A stretch of 64,000 bases of DNA from Chloracidobacterium sp. (GCA_016715795.1 JADJXP010000002.1:1860001-1924000); one strand, 5' to 3'. Positions 17,166 through 25,293 are shown, counted from the stretch's first letter. A program made the numbers and translations. The notes: a model not told the origin generated them from the letters alone.

Positions 17166-17882
17166 ATGGCCTGGCAGGACGAATACCTCGCGAGATATTA
17201 CTCGGCTGAGTCTGGCTGGGTGGACGGCAATGTCGTTTTCCACGGCCTGTGCGAGAGCGTCATTGCCGCCGGTGGTGAGATACTCGAGGTCGGTGCCGGG
17301 CCGACGAATATCACCTCCGACTTCCTCGCAACGCTCGGCCGCCTGCACGGCGTCGATATTGACGCGGACGTGCGCGACAACACAGCGCTCGCGGCCGCGC
17401 ATGTACTCGACGGCGAGGCTTATCCGTTCGAGGACAACACTTTCGACGCGTGCGTCTCGAATTACGTGATCGAGCACGTCGCCGACCCGACGGGCCATCT
17501 CGCCGAGATACGGCGCGTGCTCAAGCCCGGCGGCAGTTACATCTTTCGCACGCCAAACTTCTGGCATTACGTCTCGCTGGTCTCGCATCTGACGCCTCAT
17601 TCATTCCACACACTTGTCGCGAACCGCCTGCGAAACCTGCCCGCCGAGAGCCACGATCCGTATCCGACTCATTACCGCCTCAATACCCGAGCCTCCATCG
17701 AACGCGCGGCAAAAGCCGCCGGCCTCACCGTCGAGCGCCTCGACCTCATCGAGAAAGAACCTATGTACGGCCTCGGCTCGCGGCTGCTGTTCTTCCCGTT
17801 CATGGCGTATGAGCGGATCGTGAACTCGTCTGAGGCTTTTTCCGGGCTGCGTGCGAACATTCTTGGCGTACTAAAAAAGTAG
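17166..17882 (+). CDS. Class I SAM-dependent methyltransferase
   Basis: The 238-residue protein has the Methyltransf_11 fold: motif I EVGAGPTNI (near residue 42), acidic residue in GVDIDAD, motif post-I SNYVIEHVAD and the ILKPGG-like VLKPGG. The C-terminal part carries a hydrophobic stretch (LLFFPFMAYERIV). The ATG at 17166 fits the SAM domain start and lies 8 nt after a TAGAAT hexamer. The frame is open upstream to 16950, but that part overlaps the divergent gene and its promoter. Substrate unknown. Confidence 0.85.
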   Translation: MAWQDEYLARYYSAESGWVDGNVVFHGLCESVIAAGGEILEVGAGPTNITSDFLATLGRLHGVDIDADVRDNTALAAAHVLDGEAYPFEDNTFDACVSNYVIEHVADPTGHLAEIRRVLKPGGSYIFRTPNFWHYVSLVSHLTPHSFHTLVANRLRNLPAESHDPYPTHYRLNTRASIERAAKAAGLTVERLDLIEKEPMYGLGSRLLFFPFMAYERIVNSSEAFSGLRANILGVLKK

Positions 17883-17916
17883 CTATTAGCTGATAGCTAT
17901 TAGCTAATAGCTACTT
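17878..17916. repeat. TAGCTATTAGC short palindromic repeat
   Basis: Three overlapping copies of the self-complementary type AGCTATTAGCT / AGCTAATAGCT begin at the methyltransferase stop codon. It is a simple-sequence tract able to fold into a hairpin. Confidence 0.6.
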
Positions 17917-17923
17917 TTCAAAT

Positions 17924-17988
17924 TCGGGCCGTCGGCAATGAACGCGGCACAGCGACGAAGCCGCATCCATCAATTCCCGACGGCCCGA
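17924..17988. repeat. Inverted repeat TCGGGCCGTCGG
   Basis: Perfect 12-bp arms (17924-17935 and 17977-17988) are separated by 41 nt. The repeat sits between two convergent genes and next to the larger palindrome at 17994-18082. Confidence 0.6.
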
Positions 17989-17993
17989 AACTC

Positions 17994-18082
17994 GTAGTGT
18001 CTTGATCTCGATCTATTCGTGCATTCGTGGCTTAGTCTTTCGAACTCAGGAATAGCCACGAATGCACGAATTAAGACACTAC
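17994..18082. repeat. Palindromic repeat family 1, copy A
   Basis: Nested inverted repeat: outer 10-bp arms GTAGTGTCTT / AAGACACTAC (17994-18003, 18073-18082) and inner perfect 18-bp arms ATTCGTGCATTCGTGGCT / AGCCACGAATGCACGAAT (18015-18032, 18054-18071). The same inner arms recur at 19513-19567 and 38511-38559. Confidence 0.85.
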
Positions 18083-18084
18083 TA

Positions 18085-19095
18085 TTAGTTCTTCTTCACA
18101 TAACTCCTGTGAATGATCGTTTTCGACCGGTCATCGACGGCGTCGATCATTACGTTGTCCTTGTCCTCGCGCGTGACGAGCTTGCCGCCGGAGCCCACGG
18201 CGCGTTCCTTGGCTTTGGGCTTTTCTGCGTCGGCGATCATCTCGGTTACGGCTGCGGCCTTGACGGGTTCGGCCAGGCGGACGCCGCGCGATTCGACAAC
18301 GGCCTCGGTCGCGGTGGCCTTGAGCATGCGCGGCCAGAGCTTTTTGAAAAGGGCGTTCGAGACGTAAACGTCAGCGCTGTTGAGTTTGCCGTTGATGGCA
18401 AATGCATAGCCGATCACGTCGGACTTGCCGTTGGTGATGCCGTTTAGAGCTTTGACGTATTCGTCAACGCTCGCCGCGACCTTGCCGTTCTCGAGGCTGA
18501 GCTGAAGGCTCGACCCTGACGCGGCTGCTTTCACGTCGCCGCCGACATTCTTTGACAGGCTATCCTGGGCCTTGCTCACACTTGCCCAAACCTCTTGCTG
18601 CGAGCGTTTGGCATTTGCGGCGATCTTGAGCTCCTTGGTCACGATGCGATCGTTCGAGCTTGAGAATTTGCCGGCCTCCTCATTGCCGCGCTTTTCCCAT
18701 CGGCCCGATTCGACGCAGAATGCATCGATCCTGACGCGGCCCGAACGCGCCGGGATAATGATGCTCACGGCCAGCACGCGGTCCTGTTTGCCGCCCTTGA
18801 CGATGTCGCCGGACTGGATGAAAACGTCCTGCTCCTTTGAGAGGTTCTCGACCTCAAGCTCGTTAACATTCGACGTCTCGTAAACGACAAAGAGCCTTCG
18901 CTCCATCGCCTCCTGCAGCGTCATCACGTTGCTCTTTTTGGATTCGTCCTTGCCATGGATCAGAAAGATGGTCAGGTTCTTGTGCGAGTAGGGCGACGAG
19001 ATCCTGTAGCTCGTCCCCTGCGCCGCCACAGCCGCCGCACAGACAAACGCAAACGCCGCCGCCGCCGCGAAAGACACATATCTTTTGTATTTCAT
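18085..19095 (-). CDS. Exported ARPP-1 (DUF6569) domain protein
   Basis: The ATG at 19095 follows an AGGAG site and opens a signal peptide (about residues 1-26); the frame runs on to 19176 without a site. The 336-residue protein contains the ARPP-1 domain: NLTIFLIHG, a TLQEAMERRL stretch, VNELEVENLS, SGDIVKGGKQDRVL and IIIPARSGRVRIDAFCVESGRW. In other bacteria the domain occurs with phosphatase/rhodanese genes, but none is nearby here. Enzymatic role unknown. It sits between palindromic repeat clusters on both sides. Confidence 0.8.
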   Translation of the reverse strand: MKYKRYVSFAAAAAFAFVCAAAVAAQGTSYRISSPYSHKNLTIFLIHGKDESKKSNVMTLQEAMERRLFVVYETSNVNELEVENLSKEQDVFIQSGDIVKGGKQDRVLAVSIIIPARSGRVRIDAFCVESGRWEKRGNEEAGKFSSSNDRIVTKELKIAANAKRSQQEVWASVSKAQDSLSKNVGGDVKAAASGSSLQLSLENGKVAASVDEYVKALNGITNGKSDVIGYAFAINGKLNSADVYVSNALFKKLWPRMLKATATEAVVESRGVRLAEPVKAAAVTEMIADAEKPKAKERAVGSGGKLVTREDKDNVMIDAVDDRSKTIIHRSYVKKN

Positions 19096-19198
19096 TTGGA
19101 TCACTCCTGGTTTAGATTTCGGGAGAGCGTCGCTGCTTTGGTTAAAGAACGGCGTTGATGAATCTCTCTTGCACATAAAGATGTGTCAGTAGCCCGAC

Positions 19199-19314
19199 GT
19201 GTCAGTAGCCCGCACGTAAGTAAGGGCTCAACCTACAATACGGTCGCGCACCGGTGAATTCGGCAGGTGCATCACCCGAACCTGAGCCCTCACTCACGTG
19301 CGGGCTACTGACAC
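19199..19314. repeat. Palindromic repeat family 2, full copy
   Basis: Long inverted repeat with arms of about 32 bp (19199-19230 and 19283-19314) around the core GTCAGTAGCCCGCACGTAAG. A partial extra copy of the left arm precedes it at 19182-19198. Other family members are at 21574-21641, 25294-25360 and 35954-35990. Confidence 0.85.
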
Positions 19315-19334
19315 GCTCCGCGATGTCCCGCTCG

Positions 19335-19357
19335 TGTCCCGCACCCTTGCGGGACAG
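19335..19357. repeat. GC-rich hairpin
   Basis: GTCCCGCA pairs with TGCGGGAC around a short loop, in the gene-free stretch upstream of the ATPase gene. There is no T-run, so it is not a classical terminator. Confidence 0.4.
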
Positions 19358-19428
19358 GTTAAGTATCGTATTTGCACCAGTTACAGACATATTTCGGTGT
19401 CATTTGACCGTTTTTGAAAAAAAACTTC

Positions 19429-19456
19429 TTGACATCGGCTGTTTCATATGTAAGAT
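19429..19456 (+). promoter_or_regulatory. Strong promoter of the RepA-like ATPase gene
   Basis: Consensus TTGACA (19429-19434), a 16-nt spacer and TAAGAT (19451-19456). An A/T-rich block with an A-run precedes the -35. It is the best consensus promoter I see in the window and points at the gene starting at 19587. Confidence 0.65.
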
Positions 19457-19464
19457 ACTGTATC

Positions 19465-19482
19465 ACAATGATATTGCATTGT
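19465..19482 (+). promoter_or_regulatory. Operator-like palindrome at the start of the ATPase transcript
   Basis: ACAATG (19465-19470), 6-nt spacer and CATTGT (19477-19482), a perfect dyad just downstream of the expected start site. An outer dyad CTTGACA (19428-19434) / TGTCAAG (19480-19486) overlaps the -35 element. This layout fits repression by a DNA-binding protein, perhaps the ATPase gene product, which has a helix-turn-helix. Confidence 0.45.
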
Positions 19483-19512
19483 CAAGATATTCTTTTAGCC
19501 ACGCAACCTCAC

Positions 19513-19567
19513 ATTCGTGCATTCGTGGCTAATTCTGCTTAAGAGAGATAGCCGCGAATGCACGAAT
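19513..19567. repeat. Palindromic repeat family 1, copy B
   Basis: Arms ATTCGTGCATTCGTGGCT (19513-19530) and its complement (19550-19567) with one mismatch. It lies in the 5' leader of the ATPase gene, just before the AGGAG site at 19575-19579, where a hairpin could affect translation. Confidence 0.8.
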
Positions 19568-19586
19568 AAGACACCAGGAGACAAAC

Positions 19587-20963
19587 ATGCACGACACGAT
19601 AAATTCACCACACACGACACCGCAGCTTCCGCGAACCGCAAACGAACGGATGGAAATGAGCAACTATGCCCCGCCGATCGAGCCGCTGTTTGACACGTTT
19701 TGGCACACGCGCGAGCTTGGGCTGCTGTTTGGGGCAGCGGGCACGGGCAAGAGCATGCTGGCGATGCTGCTGGCGGAACGGATCGCCCGCGGCAAGGGTA
19801 TTGAGGGATTTGTGATGCCCGAGCGGCGTCGCAAAGTGCTCTACGTCGATCTCAAGCTGTCAGACACGCAGTTTGGGCTGCGTTACAGCGACCCTGAAAC
19901 GGAGCGCGACTACCGCTTCTCGGATAACCTTTATATCGACCGTCCGCCGTCGGCCGAACAGCTTGTGCCGTGGCTTCGCGACATGGTCGCGGCCGGCATC
20001 GATGTGATCATCATCGACGACCTGTCGGCGCTGCAGCAGACGGCGGACGGTACAAAACATACGCTGCGGCTGATGCGCGCCTTGCGCGAGCTCATCTATG
20101 AAAAAGGCGTTTCGATCCTGGTCATCGCGGGCTCGCGCGAGCACCGATACGATAACTCGGTGAGCGAAGCCGACCTCAAACGCTCGCGCGTGCTGTGTGA
20201 TGTCGCCGACAGCGTTTTCGGCATCGGCAATCATCCGCATTACACGGGCTCGCAATACGTCCAGCAGACACGCTCGCGCACCGCGCCGATCTATTGGGAC
20301 CACACCGCGCCGCCGCGATTTACGATACAGCGCAGCGAGGGCGGCTTTATCGGGCCAAAATTCGACGAGCGCTTCGCCGAACAGCTCGACGAAGACACCG
20401 CTAGGCTCATCTACCAGCTAAAAAAGCTCCACGACAATGGCCGCAGCATCCGCGACATCGCCAAAGACCTCGGCACCTCAAAATCCCGCGTCGAACGCCT
20501 CCTGAAAAAATGGACGCCCGACCTCGGGCGCTATTTCGACGACCTCTTAGACGATCCGTCGGATGATGATGACCTCGATGATGAACTCGATGAAGAAACC
20601 GAACACAACGAACCGGAACACGAATCTGCCGCCCATGCCGACGACCAGGTTCCCGATAGTGAGGAATTCGACCACGCGACAACCGAGGCCCCAATTTCCG
20701 CCTCTGAAGGCGCAGTCGCTCTCGACGCTCCCGCCGCTGACGCCAATGACAGCGATCCCGAGCCGAGTTCTCAATTTTCAACTATCAGTTCTCAATTCGG
20801 CAACCTGCGTCACACCCTCGACGCCTACGGCCGCAACATCTGGATCGAGTCCGAGGACAATAACGGCAAACCCACGCTCTGGTACCGTTACGACTCAAAA
20901 AACCGCCTCTGCCGGATGGAGAACAAAGGCTACTTCATCACAACGACGAGGGTCGAAGAATGA
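19587..20963 (+). CDS. RepA-like AAA ATPase with C-terminal helix-turn-helix
   Basis: The 458-residue protein has a RecA/RepA-type (AAA_25) ATPase domain: Walker A GAAGTGKS (49-56), YVDLKLSD, and Walker B VIIIDDLSALQQ. A helix-turn-helix (about 284-312, RSIRDIAKDLGTSKSRVERL) follows, then a very acidic linker (about 320-390) and a small C-terminal domain with paired aromatic residues. Relatives are plasmid RepA helicases and mobile-element ATPases, but no other plasmid or phage gene is near. It has its own strong promoter and operator-like dyad. Residues about 395-407 (SSQFSTISSQFG) are encoded by a TCTCAATT-type repeat. Confidence 0.75.
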   Translation: MHDTINSPHTTPQLPRTANERMEMSNYAPPIEPLFDTFWHTRELGLLFGAAGTGKSMLAMLLAERIARGKGIEGFVMPERRRKVLYVDLKLSDTQFGLRYSDPETERDYRFSDNLYIDRPPSAEQLVPWLRDMVAAGIDVIIIDDLSALQQTADGTKHTLRLMRALRELIYEKGVSILVIAGSREHRYDNSVSEADLKRSRVLCDVADSVFGIGNHPHYTGSQYVQQTRSRTAPIYWDHTAPPRFTIQRSEGGFIGPKFDERFAEQLDEDTARLIYQLKKLHDNGRSIRDIAKDLGTSKSRVERLLKKWTPDLGRYFDDLLDDPSDDDDLDDELDEETEHNEPEHESAAHADDQVPDSEEFDHATTEAPISASEGAVALDAPAADANDSDPEPSSQFSTISSQFGNLRHTLDAYGRNIWIESEDNNGKPTLWYRYDSKNRLCRMENKGYFITTTRVEE

Positions 20964-21041
20964 CGGCTTTTTGGAAAACGAAAGCGATTTTTTGCTGTTT
21001 GGGCGTGGATGTGGTTTCCTCTATTTAATTAACGAACAGGA

Positions 21042-21548
21042 ATGTCAGGGGAACAGGTCACGGCTTATGTCGGGTTAGGGTCGAATCTTGGGGATCGGGC
21101 CGGGAATCTGCTGTTGGCGGTGAGGTGCATGGTCGAGGCCGGATTTGTGGTAAACCGGCTCTCGAACGTCTATGAGACTGAGCCGGTTGATATCGAATCG
21201 GACGCGTTATTTCTGAATATGGCGGCCGAGCTATATTTGAACGGCGTCAGCCCGACACAGATGATGGCAAGGCTGCTGAGGATCGAATACCTGATGGGCC
21301 GAGGCGACAAGGGTCTCAAGCGGCCGAGGACGATCGATATTGACGTGCTGTTCTACGGCGCTATGGTGATGGAAACGCAGTTTCTCACGCTGCCGCACCC
21401 GCGACTGCACCTGAGGAAATTCGTCCTGATGCCAATGGCTGAGATCGCGCCGCACTTCATGCATCCGGCCATCAGGAAAGACATAACGCAGATGCTGGCT
21501 GAGTGTGGCGATACAACATGTGTCATGAAATGGGATCCGAACACGTGA
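21042..21548 (+). CDS. folK: HPPK, 2-amino-4-hydroxy-6-hydroxymethyldihydropteridine pyrophosphokinase
   Basis: It transfers pyrophosphate from ATP to 6-hydroxymethyl-dihydropterin in folate synthesis. The 168 residues show YVGLGSNLGDR at the N-terminus, the NVYETEPV motif, the signature RPRTIDIDVLFYG and LPHPRLHLRKFVL. No folP or folB is adjacent; folC is at 36438. A family-2 palindromic repeat lies between it and panB, so the two are probably separate transcripts. Confidence 0.96.
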   Translation: MSGEQVTAYVGLGSNLGDRAGNLLLAVRCMVEAGFVVNRLSNVYETEPVDIESDALFLNMAAELYLNGVSPTQMMARLLRIEYLMGRGDKGLKRPRTIDIDVLFYGAMVMETQFLTLPHPRLHLRKFVLMPMAEIAPHFMHPAIRKDITQMLAECGDTTCVMKWDPNT

Positions 21549-21573
21549 TTTGAAGATGAATAGGCGTTGCACA

Positions 21574-21641
21574 AAGCCCGCGTTTGAGCAAGGGCGATGC
21601 ATCCAACGACGAATGTATCGCCCTCGCTTACGGTCGGGCTT
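21574..21641. repeat. Palindromic repeat, diverged family 2 member
   Basis: Inverted repeat with imperfect arms of about 28 bp: AGCCCGCGTTTGAGCAAGGG... (21574-21602) and ...CCCTCGCTTACGGTCGGGCT (21613-21641). It occupies the folK-panB gap. Confidence 0.7.
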
Positions 21642-21685
21642 CGGCAATGTTTGGCTTGTTTTGTGTGCTAGACTGAACCGAGAAT

Positions 21686-22546
21686 ATGGCCTACCTGCAA
21701 CCTGACAAAGAAGGCAAGGTTTACCTGCCGGCGATCCGTGCGGCAAAGGAGAAAGGCGAGAAGCTCATATGCCTGACGGCCTATGATTATCCGACGGCAA
21801 GGATCGTCGATGAGGCCGGTGTGGATATTATCCTGGTCGGCGACAGCATCGGCAATGTCATCCACGGCTATGGCAATACGATACCTGTATCGCTGGAGGA
21901 GATCTCATCCGCTTGCATTGCCGTAAAACGCGGCACAGAACGGGCGATGGTCGTGGCGGATCTGCCCTACGGCACATATCACGTCAACGAGGACGAGAGC
22001 GTGCGTAATGCGCTCAAGCTGATGAAGCACGGCGGTGCCGAAGCGGTAAAACTCGAAGGCGGGCGCAACCGCGTCGATCTGGTCAAGCGGCTCGTGGACG
22101 AGGAAATTCCCGTCGTTGCCCACATCGGGCTGACGCCGCAAAGCGTGTATAAAATGGGCGGTTATCGGGTTCAGGGCCGCACCGCCGAGCAGGCGCAGCG
22201 GCTCATCGAGGATGCAAAATTGCTCGAGGATGCCGGTGCTTTTGCGATAGTCCTCGAACTCGTTCCGCGCGAGGTCGCGGCGATGATCACGCAAGAACTG
22301 AAGATATCGACCATCGGCATCGGAGCTGGCCTCGATTGTGACATTCAGGTGCTGGTGCTGCACGACCTGATGGGCATGACCTTTGGCCGCCAGCCGCGAT
22401 TCGTCCGTCAATACGCAAACCTGCGGCAGGTCATGACCGACGCGATCCAGGCGTGGGCCGCAGACGTAAAATCAGGTGCGTACCCGAACGATCAGGAATC
22501 CTACGGCCTCACGCCCGAGACGATAAAGGAAATGGCAGCGAAATGA
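21686..22546 (+). CDS. panB: Ketopantoate hydroxymethyltransferase
   Basis: First committed enzyme of pantothenate synthesis: it adds a hydroxymethyl group from methylene-THF to 2-ketoisovalerate. The 286-residue length is normal. It shows the LTAYDYPTARIVDEAG start, GDSIGNVIHGY, KLEGG, VAHIGLTPQS and GIGAGLDCDIQVLVLHDLMG motifs. It is the first gene of an unusual operon: the nucleotidyltransferase gene overlaps its stop codon (ATGA), and panC follows after the toxin pair. Confidence 0.96.
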   Translation: MAYLQPDKEGKVYLPAIRAAKEKGEKLICLTAYDYPTARIVDEAGVDIILVGDSIGNVIHGYGNTIPVSLEEISSACIAVKRGTERAMVVADLPYGTYHVNEDESVRNALKLMKHGGAEAVKLEGGRNRVDLVKRLVDEEIPVVAHIGLTPQSVYKMGGYRVQGRTAEQAQRLIEDAKLLEDAGAFAIVLELVPREVAAMITQELKISTIGIGAGLDCDIQVLVLHDLMGMTFGRQPRFVRQYANLRQVMTDAIQAWAADVKSGAYPNDQESYGLTPETIKEMAAK

Positions 22547-22842
22547 CGCAGTTTTCGGAGGAAACCAAACAAAAGATCGCCGAGCTGTGCCGGAAGAATA
22601 AGGTGCGCGAGTTGAGCATCTTCGGCTCGCGCGCTCGCGGCGATAACCGGCCGGACAGTGATTACGATCTGTTGGTTGAGTTTAGGGCCGATGCTGACGT
22701 TGATCTTTTCGACTATTCCAGGATGATGGTCGACCTTCAGGAAGTAATTGGTGCAAAGGTCGACCTGGTAGATAAGAAAGGCCTGAAAAGGCTCATCCGC
22801 CCGCACGTCCTCGCCGAAGCGCAGTTGATCTATGAGGGATGA
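22543..22842 (+). CDS. MNT-type nucleotidyltransferase, antitoxin of a HepT pair
   Basis: A minimal nucleotidyltransferase of 99 residues with the motif GSRARGDNRPDSDYDL; G28, S29 and the paired Asp residues D40 and D42 are intact. In known HepT/MntA modules this protein inactivates the toxin by adding AMP to its active-site Tyr. The ATG at 22543 overlaps the panB stop (ATGA); the frame is open upstream only inside panB. It overlaps the toxin gene by 11 nt. Confidence 0.88.
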   Translation: MTQFSEETKQKIAELCRKNKVRELSIFGSRARGDNRPDSDYDLLVEFRADADVDLFDYSRMMVDLQEVIGAKVDLVDKKGLKRLIRPHVLAEAQLIYEG

Positions 22843-23194
22843 AAGGCAATACCTGGACGATATTGTCGAAGCCGCAGAACTGATCGACCAACACGTAAAG
22901 TCTGCCTCGCTTGAGGAGTTCCGGACGAACATGCTTTTGCAGCGGGCTGTCCTGTTCAATTTCACAATTATTGGCGAAGCGGCGAACAAACTGAGTAAAT
23001 CGACGCAGGAGCTCTATCCCGAGATAGATTGGAGCGCGATCATTGCGTTTAGAAACGTGATCGTGCATGCGTACCACAGTCTGAGTCTCGAAACCGTATG
23101 GAAGGCCGCAAAGCGCCGTGTGATTCCACTCGCTGAGCAGATCGAGGCGATTATCCGCCATGATTTCAGCCAGGACACAGAGGAATCGGACTGA
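22832..23194 (+). CDS. HepT-like toxin (DUF86, HEPN RNase)
   Basis: A 120-residue helical HEPN protein with the RX4HXY motif RNVIVHAY (R74, H79, Y81), the catalytic centre of HepT ribonucleases and the site AMPylated by MNT partners. It overlaps the nucleotidyltransferase gene by 11 nt, as typical in the module. The panC start lies 1 nt after its stop codon. Its motifs are intact, so the toxin is probably functional. I see no separate promoter. Confidence 0.88.
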   Translation: MRDERQYLDDIVEAAELIDQHVKSASLEEFRTNMLLQRAVLFNFTIIGEAANKLSKSTQELYPEIDWSAIIAFRNVIVHAYHSLSLETVWKAAKRRVIPLAEQIEAIIRHDFSQDTEESD

Positions 23195-23195
23195 C

Positions 23196-24050
23196 ATGGA
23201 AATAATCAACCGCCGACAGCGAATGTTCTCGATCGCACGCAAGCTGCGACGTGAGGCTCAGACAGTGGGGTTTGTGCCGACGATGGGTGCGTTGCACGCA
23301 GGGCACCTGAAGCTCGTCGAGGAGGCTCGGCAGCGCTGCGATGTATTGATCGTCTCGATATTCGTCAATCCGACGCAGTTCAACGACGCCGGCGATCTTG
23401 AAAAATATCCACGCGACCTGACTGCCGACGCGGCGATGCTCGCGGAACACAGTGTCGACTTCATCTATGCTCCCGACGCCGACGAGGTCTATCCCGAGGG
23501 CTTCTCGACCTATGTCAATGTCGAAGGGCTGACCGACACAATGGAAGGCGCGTCGAGGCCGGGGCATTTTCGCGGTGTGGCGACCGTAGTGACGATACTT
23601 TTTAATACTATTAGGCCCGACATGGCCTTTTTTGGTCAAAAGGACGCGCAGCAGGCCGCCGTGATCAGGCGTTTGACGCGCGACCTTGGGTTTGAGACCG
23701 AGATCGTCGTGATACCGACGGTCCGTGAGGACTCGGGCCTCGCGATGTCGTCACGAAACGAGCGTTTGTCGGAGCAAGGGCGTGAAAAAGCGGCGGTCAT
23801 CATCGAGGCATTGCGCGAGGCCAAAACGGCATACAAGAAAGGTGAACGAGATGCCGCAGACCTCGCCGAGATCGTGCGAAACCGTGTAGCCGACGAACCG
23901 GCCGCGACGCTCGATTATGTCGCGATCGTCGATCGCGATTCGCTGCAAACTATTGAAAAGATTGGGGATGATGAGACGTTGATCGCAGTCGCGGTCGAGA
24001 TCGAGGGCATAAGGCTGATCGACAACGTGATACTAAATCGAAAACAGTAG
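23196..24050 (+). CDS. panC: Pantothenate synthetase
   Basis: It joins pantoate and beta-alanine with ATP to give pantothenate. From the ATG at 23196 it has 284 residues, starting MEIINRRQRMF. The ATP-binding PTMGALHAGH motif is near residue 30, with VSIFVNPTQFN and FGQKDAQQ following. An AGGAA lies about 10 nt upstream. It begins 1 nt after the HepT stop codon, so its translation may depend on that of the toxin pair. No panD is seen in the window. Confidence 0.96.
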   Translation: MEIINRRQRMFSIARKLRREAQTVGFVPTMGALHAGHLKLVEEARQRCDVLIVSIFVNPTQFNDAGDLEKYPRDLTADAAMLAEHSVDFIYAPDADEVYPEGFSTYVNVEGLTDTMEGASRPGHFRGVATVVTILFNTIRPDMAFFGQKDAQQAAVIRRLTRDLGFETEIVVIPTVREDSGLAMSSRNERLSEQGREKAAVIIEALREAKTAYKKGERDAADLAEIVRNRVADEPAATLDYVAIVDRDSLQTIEKIGDDETLIAVAVEIEGIRLIDNVILNRKQ

Positions 24051-24111
24051 TTTGGTATCAAACTTGCATCTAATTGCCGTGAGATCACGCCATTCGTGCA
24101 TCTCTACGACT

Positions 24112-24618
24112 ATGAAAACGCTAAGAGCGACATTCTTAACATTAACTCTCGCGCTATTGGTCTCGGCCGCCGCAACGGCGCAGACGAGCCTAACGTCGGT
24201 TGACGGTTCGCGTGTCGATGTTGAGGCGCAGCACGGCAAGGTCGTCGTGCTTGCCGTCGGTGCGAGTTGGCTGCCGCTCTCCGACAAACAGGCTGAGTAT
24301 GCCAACGCGCTGATGAAAAAATATCAGGGCAAGCCGGCGGTGTTCTACTTCGTCGTGACAGATTCGACGAATACCAAGTCAAAGAACTTTGCCGACACCG
24401 AGACGCTCAAGAAATGGGCGTTTACGAACAAGCTCGCAATGCCTCTATTGCGCGACCCTGATGGAGCTGCGACGCTGAAGAAATATGACATCGACCAGAT
24501 ACCGTCGTTCGTCATACTCGACAAGAACGGCAACCAGTCGGGCGAGCCTTTCGGCGGCATAGACCCGAAATACGACATCGCCGTCCCGATGTCGAAGGCG
24601 ATAGATAAACTGCTCTAG
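24112..24618 (+). CDS. Exported thioredoxin-fold protein without the CxxC site
   Basis: The 168-residue protein has a signal peptide (about 1-23) and a TlpA/AhpC-like thioredoxin fold: KVVVLAVGASW near residue 47, a KYDIDQIPSFVILDKNG strand with the conserved cis-Pro, and a C-terminal helix. Where the redox CxxC should follow the Trp, the sequence reads WLPLSDKQ, so both cysteines are missing and it cannot act as a thiol oxidoreductase. It may bind a partner or act as a chaperone. The ATG at 24112 is chosen because the signal peptide begins there. Confidence 0.75.
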   Translation: MKTLRATFLTLTLALLVSAAATAQTSLTSVDGSRVDVEAQHGKVVVLAVGASWLPLSDKQAEYANALMKKYQGKPAVFYFVVTDSTNTKSKNFADTETLKKWAFTNKLAMPLLRDPDGAATLKKYDIDQIPSFVILDKNGNQSGEPFGGIDPKYDIAVPMSKAIDKLL

Positions 24619-24620
24619 TC

Positions 24621-24736
24621 AGAACCGCCTGTGTATGCGGGCGGCCAGTACCTTTGGCGAGTTTCAAGTTTGAGTGGTCGTGGCGGCTGCTTCGTCCGGT
24701 GTAACGAACTGATCGCCCGCTTACGCAGGCGGTTCC
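24621..24736. repeat. Palindromic repeat family 4 (AACCGCCTG type)
   Basis: Arms of about 23 bp, AGAACCGCCTGTGTATGCGG... (24621-24644) and CGCCCGCTTACGCAGGCGGT... (24714-24736), separated by about 69 nt. The right arm includes the stop codon and last codons of maf. Confidence 0.7.
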
Positions 24737-25293
24737 GACACGCCGACAAGCTCATACGCCAGCCTGATCGGAAGTCCGACGATGTTCCAATAGTCGCCCT
24801 CGATCTTTTCGATAAAGAGCGCGGCTTGCTTTTGGATGGCGTAGGCGCCGGCTTTGTCGAGCGGGTCGCCCATTTCGGCGAGAAAGTTGACCTCGGCATC
24901 GGTCATCGGGGCGAACTTTACGGAAGTGCGTTCGAGGCCTGTCGTTGTGCCGCCATTGACAACCGCGATGCCCGTCAACACATCGTGCCAATTGCCGGCG
25001 AGCATACGGATCATCCGCCGAGCGTCGTCCAGATCAATGGGCTTAGCAAGGATGCTGCCGTCGATGACGACGGTCGTGTCGGCGCCGAGGACGAGTCCGC
25101 CGGGATAATATGGCGCGACAGCTTCCGCCTTTTCACGCGCCAAGCGGACGACGTAATCCTCGGGCGATTCGCCGGTGCGTTCGGTCTCGTCGATGTCGGC
25201 GACGTGCTTATCAAACGGCCAGCCGACGGAATTCAGTATCTCGGCCCGCCGCGGGCTGCCCGAGGCGAGAATCAGTTTTGGTAGATCGATCAT
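24721..25293 (-). CDS. maf: Maf family nucleoside triphosphate pyrophosphatase
   Basis: Maf proteins hydrolyse non-canonical or canonical NTPs (dTTP/UTP or m7GTP) to protect DNA and RNA. The 190-residue sequence starts LILASGSPRRAEIL and shows the GADTTVV motif, the DAGAYAIQ-like KAGAYAIQ and an NIVGLP stretch near the C-terminus. The last residues (SEPPA) are encoded inside the right arm of a palindromic repeat. Its promoter region is another repeat (25294-25360). The YhdE or YceF subtype is not resolved. Confidence 0.92.
   Translation of the reverse strand: MIDLPKLILASGSPRRAEILNSVGWPFDKHVADIDETERTGESPEDYVVRLAREKAEAVAPYYPGGLVLGADTTVVIDGSILAKPIDLDDARRMIRMLAGNWHDVLTGIAVVNGGTTTGLERTSVKFAPMTDAEVNFLAEMGDPLDKAGAYAIQKQAALFIEKIEGDYWNIVGLPIRLAYELVGVSEPPA

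Noticed and set aside
17878..19600. CRISPR array
   Set aside because: The repeats here are inverted, few and irregularly spaced. No array of direct repeats with unique spacers and no cas genes exist in the window.
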